Numbered from the stretch's first letter, positions 43,610-57,530 are shown. The stretch is DNA of 64,000 bases from Margaritifera margaritifera (GCA_029931535.1 JAQPZY010001128.1:1084501-1148500); one strand, 5' to 3'. Numbers and translations: made by a program. The notes: generated by a model from the sequence alone, not told the origin.

Positions 43610-45690
43610 GTAAGTACAATGTACTTGTTTTGATGATGTTATACTATCCTCAATTTTGGGGTAATTATTGATTTAAATTTATTGTCAATTGGTCACGCTT
43701 CTGGTATAGTGGCATGTCCTATTACCGCAGCATTTAAACATTTTTTTGTTCAGTGATGTCACCATGTGTAACATCTGAATAACCTTATGTAAACATAATG
43801 TCATGAAGTTCACACAGCCGTGAATATTAAAAATTTGAAGGATAACTCTATTCTGGGTAAACAAAATAGTAGATTTCCTTTACATGTACAAATTTAACTA
43901 TGTGATCAAATCCCATTCATACCATATCCAGTTCCAATCCCTTTTTTGTACATTTCAATCATAAAATCGTGCCAAACACAATGTCTACAAATCATTTGCT
44001 TCACAATTTAAACCATACAAGCAGAAACGGTGACATGACTCAAGCTCTTTGATAAAAACTGATATCTTACTCATGGGGGGACCATTATGGGTGTATTTTC
44101 AAACTTGTGAGTTTTGTTTCAATGTGGGTTCTTAGATCAGTAGGTATAAATGCAAGTTAATGAGCCCCGTCATCACTTCAAATTCATAAAAGGTGTTTTC
44201 TAAACAAGAGGCACACGATTCAAGTTTACGAGGGTAATTGGGGTTAACAATAAATATGCCATGTAACATAACATAAGAATATCATAAATCATAATAATTA
44301 TGATTTATGATATTTACTATAACTCTGGCATATAAATATCTTGATTAAATTTATGAATTTAATGTTGAAAATTTGTTATTAAATGTGTTGCTTTTACATA
44401 ATATTTCCTGATTTTTTTATAGATTTTTTTTTTACTTTTATACCGTACTACCGACGGTCACAGTATTTCCAATTGCCGCGGTAACAGGACGTTCTCTTTA
44501 GAGCGCCTCTCGTTAGAGGTCACCTCGGAATATCCGGCACTTTGGCGGTCCCGTTGATCGGATATTAAAATCATTCACCGTGACACATGCATCACAAGTT
44601 GGTTACTGATGTAGTAGGATACAAAATGAAAAAGTAAATACGGTGAAACTTTCATGGGTATGTTTCCTAGGTAGTAACGCGGTAATAGAACGTACCGGCC
44701 TATATGTGAATTATATAATAATTTATTATTTTCTAACATTACTGTGTACATCGTTATCTTGTTGAATGCACGACATTGTGTTATATCAAATTCGATTTTC
44801 AAATTTAAGCATTACATTTTAAATACTATGGCTCAGAGTAATATAAAGCCTCTATTAAAGGAACCCCAATAGAAAAGAATCGTGTGGCGAAATCCCTGTC
44901 ATTACCAGTAATGTCATATAAATACTGGAAAAAGTGGCGGAGATCAACTTCTTGGTCCTGCCACAATCACAATGATAATACTGAAAGCTAATACAATAAA
45001 CATTTTTGCATGTTTACTTACGCTAAAGCCTGCGAGCCGTGTTTCAAGAGCGTTCGTTGCACTTCCTGGTTTTTCTGTTTTGACTGTGTTTTTATTTGGA
45101 CGATAGTTTTATCTATGTAAAATGAGTGGATTAGACTGGTCCCTTGTCTTACTTACGCTAAAATTACTGCAGGTACGAGCATTTATGACCTCAACATTTG
45201 GACTATAAGATTAGAGGCTAGCATCGTATCTAATGTATACAATATGGCGGGTGCACAACAGCTCGCAGAAATATTACGTATACTTAATGAAAATTTAGGA
45301 ACAAACTAATTTTATTTGAAGGAAAAACAGAGTGAATGTATTTTGTCATGTTGAAGTGGTGATGTCTGAGCTCCTTACCCACTGGATATGGCAAAACAGT
45401 AATTACAGAAGCACTGCCATTTCTTACCCCAGCTTTAGTGGCTGTTATCGTTGTCAGTTGCTTAAATACCATATTGAACAGCAGACGGCCAGACTTGGCG
45501 ACAGATGTGTCGTCGTAGATGATGCAGTAGTTACAGAACTGGAGAATTATGGAGTTGAAATGGAAGAGTCTTGTTCTCATGCAAATGTGCATGGATTGAG
45601 AAACGTCAACAGTCGGTGCTGTGGTTTGAACAACCAAAAAGTTTATCATGTAACTTTTGTGATTTTTTTTATCATGTCACTTTTATGATT
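43610..45690. other. no gene recognised
   Basis: 44450-44560 is richer in GC than its surroundings (GCCGCGGTAACAGGACG, GGTCACCTCGGAATATCCGG) and could be regulatory. TTACTTACGCTAAA occurs twice (45017, 45152) as direct copies. ORFs on both strands at 45284-45688 overlap fully and neither shows a domain. Confidence 0.35.
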
Positions 45691-45716
45691 TTGTTAACAA
45701 ATAAAATGACACGAAG

Positions 45717-46965
45717 TTGAACATTTTCAGACCCAAGACACAAATCCTGATATTGATATTACTGAGCGAGAGGGAAGATATTGTTATCAAACCAGTGGAC
45801 AAGGGATCATGCGTTGCTGTCGTGAATGCGTTTGACTACATCACTGAGGCGAACAGACAACTTTCAGACGAGAGATTTTACAACAAACTCAAGCATGACC
45901 CATCAGCTGAACACGCTGAAATCGTATGTCAGACATTAAAAGACAGGCATACCGCGGGTCATATTGATGACAAAACACGACTTACCTCCTACCAGTTGAT
46001 CCCAAACCAGGAAGATTTTATTTACTCCCTAAAATACACAAAGAAGTGAACCCGGGGAGACCAATCAGTTCCGGAAACAACCATCCCACTAACAAAATTT
46101 CTGAACTCGTTGATTATCACCTTAGGCCTTTCGTGTAAAAACTGCCTTCATTTGTCCAAGATACAACGGTCTATCTAAACAAAACACCGAAAACTAACCA
46201 TCCAGATAACACTCTCCTCATTACTATGGACGTCAGTTCCTTATACACCAACATCGCACACGAAGAAGGTATCACAGCTTGCAAGGAAGCATGGGACAGT
46301 CGATCTGATCCTTCCCCACCTACATACTATTTGGTCAAACTCTTAACACGTGTTCTTAAGTTTAACAATTTTGTATTTGACAACCAACGCTTCCTACAAA
46401 TTAATGGAACTGCCATGGGCACTAAAATGGCACCTTCGTATGCCAGTGTTTTTATGGGAAGACTCCAGCAAAAACTCCTCAACGAGGCACCCTATAGACT
46501 TCTAAGCTGGTGCAGATTTATTGACGACATCGAATCAAAATGGATCGAAACGGGCGACAATTTCAAAATATTTCTTGAATTCGCCAATAACTTCCATCCT
46601 ACGATTCATCAAACAGGTCCAACATCTATTTGGATACTCAATCTACCCTCCTGGAGGGAAACATAGAAACTGACCTGTATTATAAACAAACTGACTCTTA
46701 CCAGTATCTACTCCCAACCAGCTGCCAACCCCAGTACGTAATTAAAAATCTTCTTTAAGGTATGTGCGTTAGGCCCAACATATATGCTCTAATCCGGCTA
46801 CCTTTGAAAAGAGACTCAGAGAGCTCAAGGGTCACCTTAGAAGGAGAAGATACAGAAAAAGCTACATCGAGGAGGCTATTAACAAAACTAGACTCCTCGA
46901 TAGAGGAACCCTCCTGAAATATAAAACCAACAAACACGTTAGTGCACATTTCTAACGGATTTAAA
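45717..46965 (+). pseudogene. Penelope-like reverse transcriptase relic
   Basis: Two main open segments. 45717-46049 has IVIKPVDKGSCVAVVNAFDY and RQLSDERFYNKL, typical of the RT N-terminus in Penelope-like elements. 46226-46666 has [36 protein letters not shown] and the catalytic FIDDI motif. Beyond that the frame changes; downstream segments to 46965 still resemble the RT thumb (KRLRELKGHLRRRRY, LLKYKTNKHVSAHF). Frame breaks near 46050-46200 and 46650-46760, plus a gap just after FIDD, show it is dead. No GIY-YIG endonuclease is visible. Confidence 0.75.
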
Positions 46966-47529
46966 ACACAATAAGTATTATTATTCCACTTTTAATTATA
47001 AATATATGACCAAACAATAAAATCATTGTGCAAGACGTGTAACAGTTAACACCGGCCTCCAACTGTCTTTTGGTGCGGGAAAATTAGAACGTGTACAATA
47101 CGGATATCTTTGCAGAATATGGTAAGTAGATTATTGTATTGTTAAGCAAAACTGATTCTACGTAAAAACTCGTTATATAAACTATTTATTAATATTCAAA
47201 TACGCTTGCACATACCGCATAGTTGCCTCCAAAACAAAGATGGCGGACATCGTAAATATATGTATGACATTGAACATAGCCCAGAATAAAGATCGGTTGT
47301 CAATCATACAGAACATTCTTTGGCCAAACATCGTACTGAACATGGTCTTAAAATACCCGTATGTACATAAATTTGCTTGAATAACTGTTATATGTGTAAT
47401 TTACAGCATTCAAACAATGTAAACAAAGGATATGAAAATACCATGTTTTACATATTCACATGGTACGTATCAATAAATCACAACAAATCCCATCCCACCC
47501 AAAAAGTAAATAGTTTGTTGATTTCATGT

Positions 47530-47530
<1 letters not shown>
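46966..47530. other. no clear gene; two weak exon-like spots
   Basis: GCAGAATATG precedes a GTAAGTAG donor near 47119. At about 47239 AAAGATGGCGGACATC opens a 46-codon frame. Neither is convincing alone. Confidence 0.25.
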
Positions 47531-47531
<1 letters not shown>

Positions 47532-47599
<68 letters not shown>

Positions 47600-47615
47600 T
47601 ACATACATACATACA
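47532..47615. repeat. (TA)n microsatellite with (CA)/(CATA) flank
   Basis: Uninterrupted TA repeats 47532-47591, then ACACACACATACATACATAC. The ORFs of IYIYIY type are artefacts. Confidence 0.95.
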
Positions 47616-48885
47616 TACGTACATATATGTGTGTATACTAAAATTAATTGATTTGTAAATTCTGCATAACTTCAAGTATAAAAGGTGAGTTTGAAGTTAT
47701 ATTCATGAGCAGGTGTTTTACGTATAAAAGATTTACATACGGTATGTATTGATTTATGTATTTTTATGTATAAATCACAACGAAAAGGATATTTATAACC
47801 ATAATCTCTGCCAACATCACCATTACCATTACCACCACTACAAGACGAAGAATGGAGAATACAGCACAAGCACCATTTAAGCTATGTAGTTTTTCTCTTG
47901 CGTGTGAGTTAATCTTTACCTACTCAGTAATAATAGGTAAAATATTTTATTCTTTTAAGTAGAAAAACTTTATTATTTTACGTAGTAAACAAAAATCAGC
48001 AGCAAAAACAAAGCCAATATAATATCTGTCTATGGTATAAATTATCTATCAAATGTAATAAAACTTTTTAAATAAAAAAAAAGAATTCATCATTTGATAC
48101 AGTGTAATCTAATGGCAGACTCAGATCTGGGGGAGGTTTTCAGACTTTGGCCTGCAGCAGAAGATATCATTATGGACCACAAGAATTCCTCAGATCTGCA
48201 TGAAGAAGCAATGGATGCACTTCCAGCCCAACTCAAACCAAAAATCAATCATTAACAGTGGAAATTAGGTTAGGAATATATTACATTCATAATATTGTGC
48301 CCATTTGACAACATGCACTGATCTAACATAGATATTTTGGATACTGTCCTTTCCTACGTCAGTTGGCCGCAGTCTAAATAGTCAGCAGTCCAATGGGATC
48401 ACAGATAAAAATATAATTTATTTACATTTATTGATAGGTCCATTACCTTATCTCTGGCAGTGTGCACCCTACATCAGACTCTTATGCTAACAGTATCACA
48501 TCGTCAACTTCTGCGTCGCCGTGGTAAATTTATATGTACAAAAGACCAAGAGCACATATTTCCATGTGTAGTGAAGTGCTTCAATACAAAAATTTCGTAT
48601 GGATCTGTCTTTTTCTTTAGAATACCAAGTATACTTTTAAAAAAAAAAGACATATCCTAGTCCCAGCTACAAACATTCATCGAATCCCTCAATTTTGTTG
48701 AAACCTTGACCCTTTTGGCTTTCGGAATTCAACAATCTCCTCGGGATTTGGTGAACGTTTATTATTTTTTTTTTTTTAATCAACGTCAATGATCGTAAGA
48801 GGGATATACCTATGTGACAACTCCTACGTTTACTTTGATCATTCTACAGTGATGTATCAAGAACAGTGCTGTATTATATATAGTA
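47616..48885. other. no gene recognised; one 48-codon ORF
   Basis: Around 48113-48256 an ATG opens a frame of about 47 residues (begins MADSDLGEVFRLWPAAED) with protein-like composition but no family I know. The rest is AT-rich. Confidence 0.3.
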
Positions 48886-49070
48886 CAGGGGCTGTGGTGG
48901 CTCAGTGATTAAGACATTGGACTCGTGAACAAAAGGTTACGGGTTCAAGTTCTATCATCGGATCAGACTGTATCGGTAAGTGGTGTGTTCTTGGACAAGG
49001 CACTTTATTCTGGTTGCCTCGTCACGATATAACCTTCAAAGTGTTGATCTGCCATAAAATAGCAAATATG
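48886..49070 (+). mobile_element. tRNA-derived SINE, second family
   Basis: A box TGGCTCAGTGATTAAGACA and B box GGGTTCAAGTTC, then a body unlike copies 1-4 (GTGTTCTTGGACAAGGCACT). The tail is A/T-rich. Confidence 0.75.
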
Positions 49071-50791
49071 ATGTGTATGTGATATTAATGACTGCTCATG
49101 TGTTATGCAAACAAAATGTGCTAGGATGGCTGCAAAGTTCACGGATGAGTGCACATACCATTAGAATAGTATAGGTACTAAACAAGAGATAAACAGTCGC
49201 AAAATTCCTTTTTAATAAAATCCTGTATAGTTGTTCTAGGCCTACAATGAACAATATTACTGCGAATTCAAATTCGCTCAAATCGTATGCATGCTCAAAT
49301 TTTGTGATATGATCATTATTTATTTTTGGATGCAGTAGTGTAATCAAATATTTTTTGTAGGCATTCTGTTTCCTTGCATGAATAAATTAAACAAATCAAA
49401 CAAACAAAAAAAAAAACAGAGTCTGTACAGTAAGAAAAACAAATTATTGCAAAGATATGGGGGTCTGAGCTATTTGTATTTCTGTCTCCATTTGTAAATT
49501 CGAGAGATATTAGTGATTATTCGCTTGATTATGGAGTTTCAGTGTTGCAAACAAACAAAAAAATTTTAAAAAATACAGAAGAACAGATAATTCTTAAATT
49601 GAATAATTAGATAGTTCATAGGAATGAGAGTCATCATGCTAATATCACAGGAGTCACAGCGCAAGTTAATGTAAATAATTCAAAGGAGAAAGCTGTTAAT
49701 TAGTATTGTTTGCTTACTGTGAGGCTTTAAAGACCTTTTTAGGGATATGTGCGGAACCTGTTTCAAAGACATCCATGAAAAAATTTATATTTTATAGAGT
49801 GAGTTATTTTTTTAGAGTAGTAAGTTGCTTATCCAAGCGTAGTTTGTTTTGTTAAGTGAAACGTAGTAACAATGTAAACAGCTTTTTATGAAGCATCCAG
49901 GAGGGGTATAAGGTACCATGAGAATATTAACTAAATATACCTTTTTCAGATTAAACACTCTCAATTAATATCATAATTAAGGAAATTATATACAGACATT
50001 TCCTATTTGTGATATCACCGATGTGCATATAATATCATATGAAAATGTTATAAAATATATCAGTCTTACATCAAAGGCATCAGATTTATAAATGTAGTCG
50101 TACAAGTTACCATTTATAAAAGGCTGCCTATGTAACAAATACAATCATCCATTCAGATTAATTTCACAAGAAATTTATAAAACTCATTGAATGATTTCAA
50201 AAAGGGTTCCCAAAACATCCATGAAAATTACTGATTGATTTTGTATGATAAATATGATATGAAATGAGCACTCGTGTAAAATCCTTTATGTATGGACAAG
50301 CACATCATAAGGAGATACTAAAGTTTATTTGTAGGCATTATTCTTTTTGCCAGAATAGACAAAATTCTCAAGTTTGCCACAGAAGTAAATATAAAAATTA
50401 CTGATATTTTTATTCATAAATATGATACAATTGTATCCATATTTAAACACTACCTTAAAGTTTAAAATAATTAAAAGAATTTTGTATGGTGTAATATTAC
50501 AATATTTTATATCTTTATATAAACTTGCATCCTGAAACTCCACCAAATTTACTATTATAATTACTGACTTATAGGTCCTGACTGTATCTATAGTAATTAT
50601 GAATAACAATCATTTTAAAAAAACGCGATTTTCAGGCTTTTTCATAATGACATTACCTTAAATGAAAGAGATTTACAATCTAAAATTTACATTATTTTTA
50701 AATATTGTTTTGCTAACAAACTTTCTAACACTAGAATATTCCATTCAAATCATATTTTCAAGATAGTGGTTAATAAGTCAATCCATACTCT
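49071..50791. other. no feature recognised
   Basis: AT-rich; ORFs 49096-49347 and 50325-50609 are leucine/isoleucine-rich chance frames. Confidence 0.4.
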
Positions 50792-51250
50792 AACAAGAGG
50801 CCCAAATGGACTTGATATCACTGGCTTACACAACTTAACAGTTGACCATATCACTAAGCAGACTTAGGTAGTATTTTAAGAACACAACGTGCAGTAAATT
50901 TTACCTCATTTTACTATAGGCTGGTAAACATTCTTTCCAAAGATAAAGTGATAATTAGTATGCATAGTCTTTTGTTCACAATTGATATCAGCCAAGATCT
51001 TGATGAAATAAACCTATTTACAAAGTTTTATTTTTTTTTTAAACTGGTTGATATATATAGTCTCTAGATCTAGAGAAGGAGCGAGCTCATTCAGTCAGAC
51101 GCAAGATCATCTCATTAATATGATCTCACTTGTTATAGAACCTGTGTAGGACAATGATAATATCTTATTTGTCACGTTTAAGCAAATTTAGACATGGTAA
51201 CAAGCTCAACCAATCTGATACAAGATTAACCACATAAATATCCATACATG
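50792..51250 (+). repeat. dispersed repeat starting ACAAGAGGCCCAAATGG
   Basis: The start (a short imperfect palindrome GGCCCAAATGGAC after ACAAGA) resembles the head of the tandem-core family and repeats I know from bivalve genomes. The right limit is approximate. Confidence 0.45.
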
Positions 51251-52119
51251 TATATATGTGAATTTGGTCACTTTGGCTTGGAATTTTTCATTTCTTTGTT
51301 TGTTTTTAGACACTGAATAGCATATTTTTGTTTGTTTTCAGAGAGCAACATTTTTTTTTTTGCCTCCTGAAAACAAACATAAATTCAGTAATGTGATTAC
51401 CTCTTTTAGCAGAACACCTGTCTTAAGCATATGAATGGATAGTCTCCCAAAAGAGGTTTTACTGTACTTGTGGTGTTAATGGTGGTGGTGGTGGAAGTAG
51501 TAGTAGTATAAGTATAGGTCTCAGACGTAGATTCGTAGGCTGACAAATATGATGTTTGACAAAACTGGGGTTCTGCAAAATGCAGCCATGACAAAAACTA
51601 AGAGAGCATTAGAGAAAAATTTGTCATACATGTAAAAGGTTCATTCAGAACTTAACCCACTGTGATGACAAACACGTCTATGTCTTGTTTACTTGCACGG
51701 ACGATATGTTTAATTTCACCTAAAAATTGTATTAAGGGTTTAGAGGAATATTTTAAATATAAGCACAGCCAGTAAGACATCAGAACAAAACACGAATCCG
51801 GTTTTGTATTTATTACATAACCCTCTTTTTTAGTTTTAGCTTTACTGTATGATTGAAATTTAAAACGAATTGGGATTTATACAAGTTTGATTCACTGCGT
51901 CTGAAAATATATATGCGCGGGCGTCGAAGTAGACACATGAAATGCCCACAAACTGACATTTTGTGGTGGGCAGTGAACTGGGAAAGCTGTGACTCTTCAC
52001 TCTGCGTATATCTGTCGTAACTCAAAATTCTGAAAGACATGTAAATCTCTAATTTGGCTATACTGGTACACAGGCAATGAGGAGATTTTCACAATTAATG
52101 CAGTCATGGAGAATTTTGC
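51251..52119. other. pogo-like terminus and TGG-rich microsatellite; otherwise nothing
   Basis: 51415-51470 has ACACCTGTCTTAAGC and AAGAGGTTTTACTGTA, matching pogo-like ends; 51478-51505 is a (GGT)n stretch. ORF 51813-52040 lacks a domain. Confidence 0.4.
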
Positions 52120-52129
52120 AATGTCCTAT

Positions 52130-52650
52130 GCAGATAGTTTGAATCTTACCGAATGCGATGAAGACCATATTTCTGATCACATCCGAACCAGATTTGGCAT
52201 ATAAGCTTGGATCATCAATACCATTTTCCTGATTAGATCTGGATCAGATTTGGCATGTAAGCTTGCATCATCAAGACCATATTTCGGATCAGATTCGGAC
52301 CAGATTTGGTATGTTAGCTCAGATCAAGACCATATTCCTGATCCGATTGGGACCAGATTTGGAATGTCAGGTTAGATCATCAAGACCATATTCCTGATGA
52401 GATCTGGACCAGATTTGTCATGTAGGCTTACATCATGAAGACCATATTCCTGACCAGATCCAGACCAGATTTGGCATGTAAGCTTGCATCATCAAGACCA
52501 TATTTCGGATCAGATTCGGACCAGATTTGGTATGTTAGCTGAGATCAAGACGATATTCCTGATCAGATCTGGATCATATTTGGCTGGTAAAGTTAGATCA
52601 GGAAGACCATATTTCTTATCAGATCCGGACCAAATTTAATGTCTTAGCAC
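52130..52650 (+). repeat. tandem repeat, ~60-bp unit, about eight copies
   Basis: Units contain ATCAAGACCATATT(C)C, GATCAGATCTGGACCAGATT and TGGCATGTAAGCTT. Degenerate. Confidence 0.85.
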
Positions 52651-53113
52651 AGAATATTAAAAGGCTTGCAAACAGAAACAGATTAAAAACTGGAGTAAAG
52701 TCTCACTCTACCGAACAGGCTGAAATTACTGAAAGACATTTATCTATGATTGGTTTAGGTATTTTATTTAAAATATAATATAAAAGGGTACAACAAATAG
52801 TTTTAAGCGAATAATGAATTAGTGACACCTATTCTTACCAAATGAGCGATCTAAATGTGATCCACATTACATCCCGTGATCTTCCATCTATATTTTTTTC
52901 ATACGGTTGCATTGTGTTTTTTTATTTTTATTTTTATTGGTATTGAATTAAGTATCTTCTTCGTATGGTTTATAATTTCTTAAGTATTCCGTTATTATGA
53001 TCTGTTCTTCTATTTTGCTTATTTACTTTTATGTTGATCTTAAACTTTTTTCGTTCTAAATCATCACAACATGTCGTGTTTAACTTGTGTAGTGTTTACC
53101 TCTTTTTTATATG

Positions 53114-53115
<2 letters not shown>
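52651..53115. other. no feature recognised
   Basis: AT-rich, non-coding. Confidence 0.35.
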
Positions 53116-53183
<68 letters not shown>

Positions 53184-53212
53184 CGTGTGCGTGCGTGCTT
53201 GTGTGTGCTTCT
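53116..53212. repeat. (TA)n(TG)n microsatellite
   Basis: TA repeats 53116-53161 followed by TG/CG-TG repeats to about 53210. Confidence 0.95.
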
Positions 53213-53389
53213 TATACTGTTTTATCTTGTTTACTGTCTGTTTTATGTCTTGTATAGAATTTTATTATGCATTTTGATTATATCAAATAAATACTAAAAC
53301 CACTAGCGTCCACAGTCAATATACAGTATGAATTTCACACAAAAGACTTGAATTCATATAGAATCTCACCTATGAAACCTGTTAATGGA

Positions 53390-53890
53390 AGCATCTGATC
53401 ATTTTAAAGGCAGAACTTTTTATGCTACCGGAAACTGATCCATGTTCCGAAGATTCATTTGTTCCAAGGTTCATTGTTCAGAAGGTTTATTTGTTCCAAG
53501 GTTCATAAGTCCGACATATCTTTGTACAAGAACTCTATTTGCCAAACATTTATCTCAAAGTTCCATTCTTCCGAAGGTTCGCAAGTTCGAAAAATATAGG
53601 GGTCGATAGTCCGATGTTACATTGATCAGAGGGCTCATAACGTAGAAGGAAAAGGTTGAAATGTTGACAAGTCCGAAGGTATTTGACAGCATTGGGTTCA
53701 TTGGTCAGACGGTTCATTAGTCCGAAAATATTTGAAAAAGGATTCACAAGACTGACGGTTCTTTTGTCCAAAGATATTTGAAAGGTTAATTGGTTCGAAG
53801 ATTCAATTTTCGGAATATATTTTATTGGTCCGAACATATTTGAAAGAAAGTTCATTGATCCAAGGGCGTAATTAGTCTGAATATATCTGA
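53390..53890. repeat. degenerate minisatellite, GTTCATTGGTCCGAA type
   Basis: Runs of 15-30-bp units built on GGTTCATT(A/G)GTCCGAA(G/A) and ATATTTGAAA. The reverse-complement type is at 60095-60490. Confidence 0.75.
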
Positions 53891-54928
53891 ATTTAGGTTA
53901 ATTTGTGGAGTATATATCTTTAACATTTAAAAAAAAAAACGAACAAATTTGGAAAAGAGTCCCAAAGTAGGATTCATTGGATAAATAATATTTAAGCGAT
54001 AAAGGCCTTTATTTAATAAAAAAAAAATCAATCAAAACAATTTATTTTATCTTGATTATTTTTCTTCTAAAAAAAAACAGAAAATGTTACAAGTGCAGAC
54101 ACAAATTAAATATTAGTTGTATTATTAAAGTAACTTTACAGTTACTTAAGTATTACTTTTCAGCAAATGATTTTCTATTAAATCTGCATTCCGTCATAAA
54201 AAAGGACATAAAACGAGGCAAAGCCACAAAATAGTTTATGACTCTAAGCAAACAAACTCAGCAACATTAAAATAAAACATTGTAAGCAGTTACGGAGAAA
54301 CATTGTGGTTTCCATTCAAAGGCAAGCCAATTACAAAAATGAACAGTTTCTTTGTAATAAAATCAGTTTATAATTTGTCCAAATTAGCAAACGACTTTCT
54401 AACTTTAGCTAGAAACGCGTCTGCATACGAAAGCTCCCACCCATAGGTATTCAATGAAATAAATGTTTGTTCAATCAAGGAATTGTTTCATGCAATCAAT
54501 TTTTGTCTCAGAGGTATATTAGCATAAATATAGAGCTGACATGAATATCCTAAGCATCCAAATATCTTCTAATATTAGAGACAACTTGCCATAATCAGAA
54601 CTATTATTTTTATTGCGTGTTTGAATTAATGGGCAATAAAGACTGCGTATTAATAGGTTTGACTGGTTCTCGACAAACATGTCTCTTACAAAATAACATT
54701 ATTGCTGATCATGTTATTGTAACAAATGCATATAATAACGTATAGTTTCATAATACTTTTATATCTCTAAAACGTTGAATCTTTTGATCATATAAATTTA
54801 AAATAAACAATACATTTTATTGCAGCAAAACAAAAAAATACAACTTTATAAGATCTACACTTTTTTCCTCAAATACTGATCATGTCATAAGCTACTAGCA
54901 GCGGATTCAATATTTTTATACAGAACAT
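53891..54928. other. no feature recognised
   Basis: AT-rich sequence with several A-runs. Confidence 0.35.
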
Positions 54929-55021
54929 CGAATAATAATAATAATAATAATAATAATAACTTTATTTTCTGATGATAATACATTTGGTTCTGAATCAATT
55001 AACCAATCTTACATGTAGTCC

Positions 55022-55600
55022 TCAATGATATTTCACAACACTGCTGCAGAATATGAAAAAAGATGTTTTGTACAGAGTCGTTTTGAATTGAGGCGAATGA
55101 AGATTAGAATACGAAATAGTAGGCAGATTGTGTGAATGTATATTGGAAGCTGGAGTTAGGAGATCATTGATATATTGTGGAGCCATGTAATGAAACGATT
55201 TATATGTCAAAATAGCTTTAAACTACTTTGCTTTATAATTAAAAGACAACCACTGTAAATTAACGAATAAATGAGAGGGTGGATAGTCTTTTCTTGTAAT
55301 AATTCTACTCGCTTGTTTTTGGAGTTTAATTATCTGATTAAGAGTAGTAGCATTGCAATTCCCCCTTATAGTGCAACCATAATCAAACAAAGGTAATATA
55401 TATCCATTATAAAACATTTGTAGCATAGATTCTGACATATACGAAGACAATCTGTTCAATAAGGCTATTCTGGAGGATATTGCAGAACACATGTGCATTA
55501 TTTGAATTTCCCATTATAAATGCCTGTCGATAATAACACTTAAAAGTTTTTATATTTTCTGTGTTATTTAATTTAGTTCTCTGAACAAATAACAAATATA
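55022..55600 (-). pseudogene. LINE ORF2, C-terminal part
   Basis: Fragments with RIALLNRLSSYMSESMLQMF, LPLFDYGC and QKQASRIITRKDYPPS follow the RT in this type of LINE (thumb and connection). Frame changes near 55215 and 55495. Confidence 0.7.
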
Positions 55601-55673
55601 TTGATATCCTCTAATTTCTTTACTCTTTGCCTTGATGCAATTGTCACACAGTTATTTTTTTTTCTTTCTGTGT

Positions 55674-56330
55674 TTAATTCCATTTTTTTTTTAAAAAATT
55701 TTTGTTTGTTTTGCACCACTGTATAACAGCATCAACGTCGCGTTGTAAAGTTTGCTCAAGAGAAGGGATTGAATCACTCATGGCATGTAAGCTTGTGTCA
55801 TCCGCAAAAAGATCAGTTTCAGTGGCATGTATATGAAGAGTTAAATCATTAATGAAAAGGAGAAAGAGCAAAGGGCCAAGATTACAGCGTTGATGGACTC
55901 CACTTTTGACGTATTGTAAAGAAGATGTAGCATTGGCCACAGAAACACACTGTTGCCTTCCTGTTAGGTAAGAATCAAACCAAGCAAGCGAATTATCACT
56001 GATTTTGTGTGCCATGAGTTTTTCATCAATATTTCATGATCTATTAATATCAAACGCTCTTATAAAATCTAAATAAATTGCTCCAATTATTTTTCCGTCA
56101 TCTATAGCTGCTAGCCATGTATCAACCAACTTTTTGAGGGCTGTTTGGCATGAATTATTTTCTCTGAAACCTGATTGGGAGTTATGTAGAAGATTATATT
56201 TCTTTACAAATCGAACATGATGAAAGGCGATGTGTTTTTCAAACATTTTAGATATGGTTGGTAAAATTGATATAGATCGATAATTGTTTGCTGACAATCT
56301 ATCACCTTCTTTAATGACTGCGAACACTTT
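55674..56330 (-). pseudogene. LINE ORF2, reverse transcriptase
   Basis: 56034-56327: YRSISILPTISKMFEKHIA and SQSGFRENNSCQTAL; 55674-56015: WFDSYLTGRQQCVSV, GVHQRCNLGPLLFLLFINDL and the catalytic FADDTSL. A stop and a frame change near 56016-56040 separate the two. Confidence 0.85.
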
Positions 56331-56777
56331 GGCTAATTTTATATAGCTGGAAAGATTCCCGTATCAATACTTGTATTTATCAAGCTATCAATTGAAGGGG
56401 CAGCAACTTGAGTTGATAGTTTGGGTATTTTTGGTGAGATTTCATCTAGTCCTGTTGTTTTGTTGCCATCGAGTTTCTCTAACAATATCTATAACACCTT
56501 GAATACATATGCAAGGGATCTGGAATGATATATGAGATGGGACTTTCGACTCCACAAAATCTATAAGGAGTGAAAAATCTTGTGATGTGAAAGAATGTTC
56601 TCCAAGTATCGAAGTTAATGATGTAACAATGGTATTTAGGTCATTTGCAATATCTAATGGCTCTGTTCTTGTATGACTACCGGTTTTTAATTCTGAAGGG
56701 AAAAACTTTAGAACTTGAATTAAAGTTACAAAATTCTTCCATATTTTTCTGCAGTCATTTTAATTCTCAATTAATCT

Positions 56778-57038
56778 TTAAAAATTTTCATTTTCAGCTT
56801 TAGCTATTAAACTTTTTACAAAATTTCTGTGTTTTTTGTAACTTCGTTTGTCACGCTGTTTGTGACAGAAATTACGCAGTGTCAAGGCCCTTATTTCAGA
56901 GCTAAACCAGTCAGGTTGCATAATTTTCTCTACCCTTTTGCATTTAAATGGAGCATCTCGATTTAGGACCGCAGGAAGTCCAACGTTGTATATCAGTGTC
57001 TGGATATATAAAAGGAGGCTGACAATTACTTTGAGCAT
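56778..57038 (-). pseudogene. LINE ORF2, region between endonuclease and RT
   Basis: Contains QPDWFSSEIRALTLRN and RDKRSYKKHRNFVKSL, a basic linker common between endonuclease and RT domains in these LINEs. Confidence 0.6.
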
Positions 57039-57129
57039 ATTTCATATGTGACTCAAGTAGGGGACTGTATCATTTGAGTGAGATTATATATTTGTAGAAT
57101 ATCATTCCATTTACTTTGCCAGTTAGTCA

Positions 57130-57530
57130 TTAAAAAATATTGAGATCACCCATTAACAAAAGTTCTGAGCTAGAGCTAGAAGTAGTAGATAATTCATTTT
57201 CACATCTCTCAAACCAAGACGATAGCGAATTTGGAGGATAATAGAGAGAGCACAGAAGGATGGGCTTAGACGATGGTTGTTTCAGTTCAATCCAAATCTT
57301 TTCCAACTGAGATGACTCTGTGTCCATTCTACTTTTATATTTATTGTTTATAAACTCTATCCTTCCGTTCCAAGTTGAAACCGTCGATGGACAATGAGTG
57401 ATCATTAGTACTATCATTAAGAAATGTTTCTCAGAGTCCTAGAATGTCAATCTGATGCTTATTGAATACAGTATGCTTGAGTTCATCTAGTTTTGGGTTT
57501 ACGTGCCGAATATTGAGATTTACTATACTG
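57130..57530 (-). pseudogene. LINE ORF2, AP-type endonuclease
   Basis: Minus strand from ~57530: NIRHVNPKLDELKHTVFNKH then DILGL, then past a stop ITHCPSTVSTWNGRIEFINN, the LLCSLYYPP segment and the GDLN active-site motif at the end of 57130-57417. Confidence 0.7.

Noticed and set aside
45284..45688. Two overlapping ORFs of about 120 codons as a gene
   Set aside because: They occupy opposite strands of the same DNA, no domain is visible and neither shows splice or promoter support.
47377..47675. IYIYIY-type ORFs here, at 53071-53277 and at 62494-62834
   Set aside because: Translations of (TA)n microsatellites.
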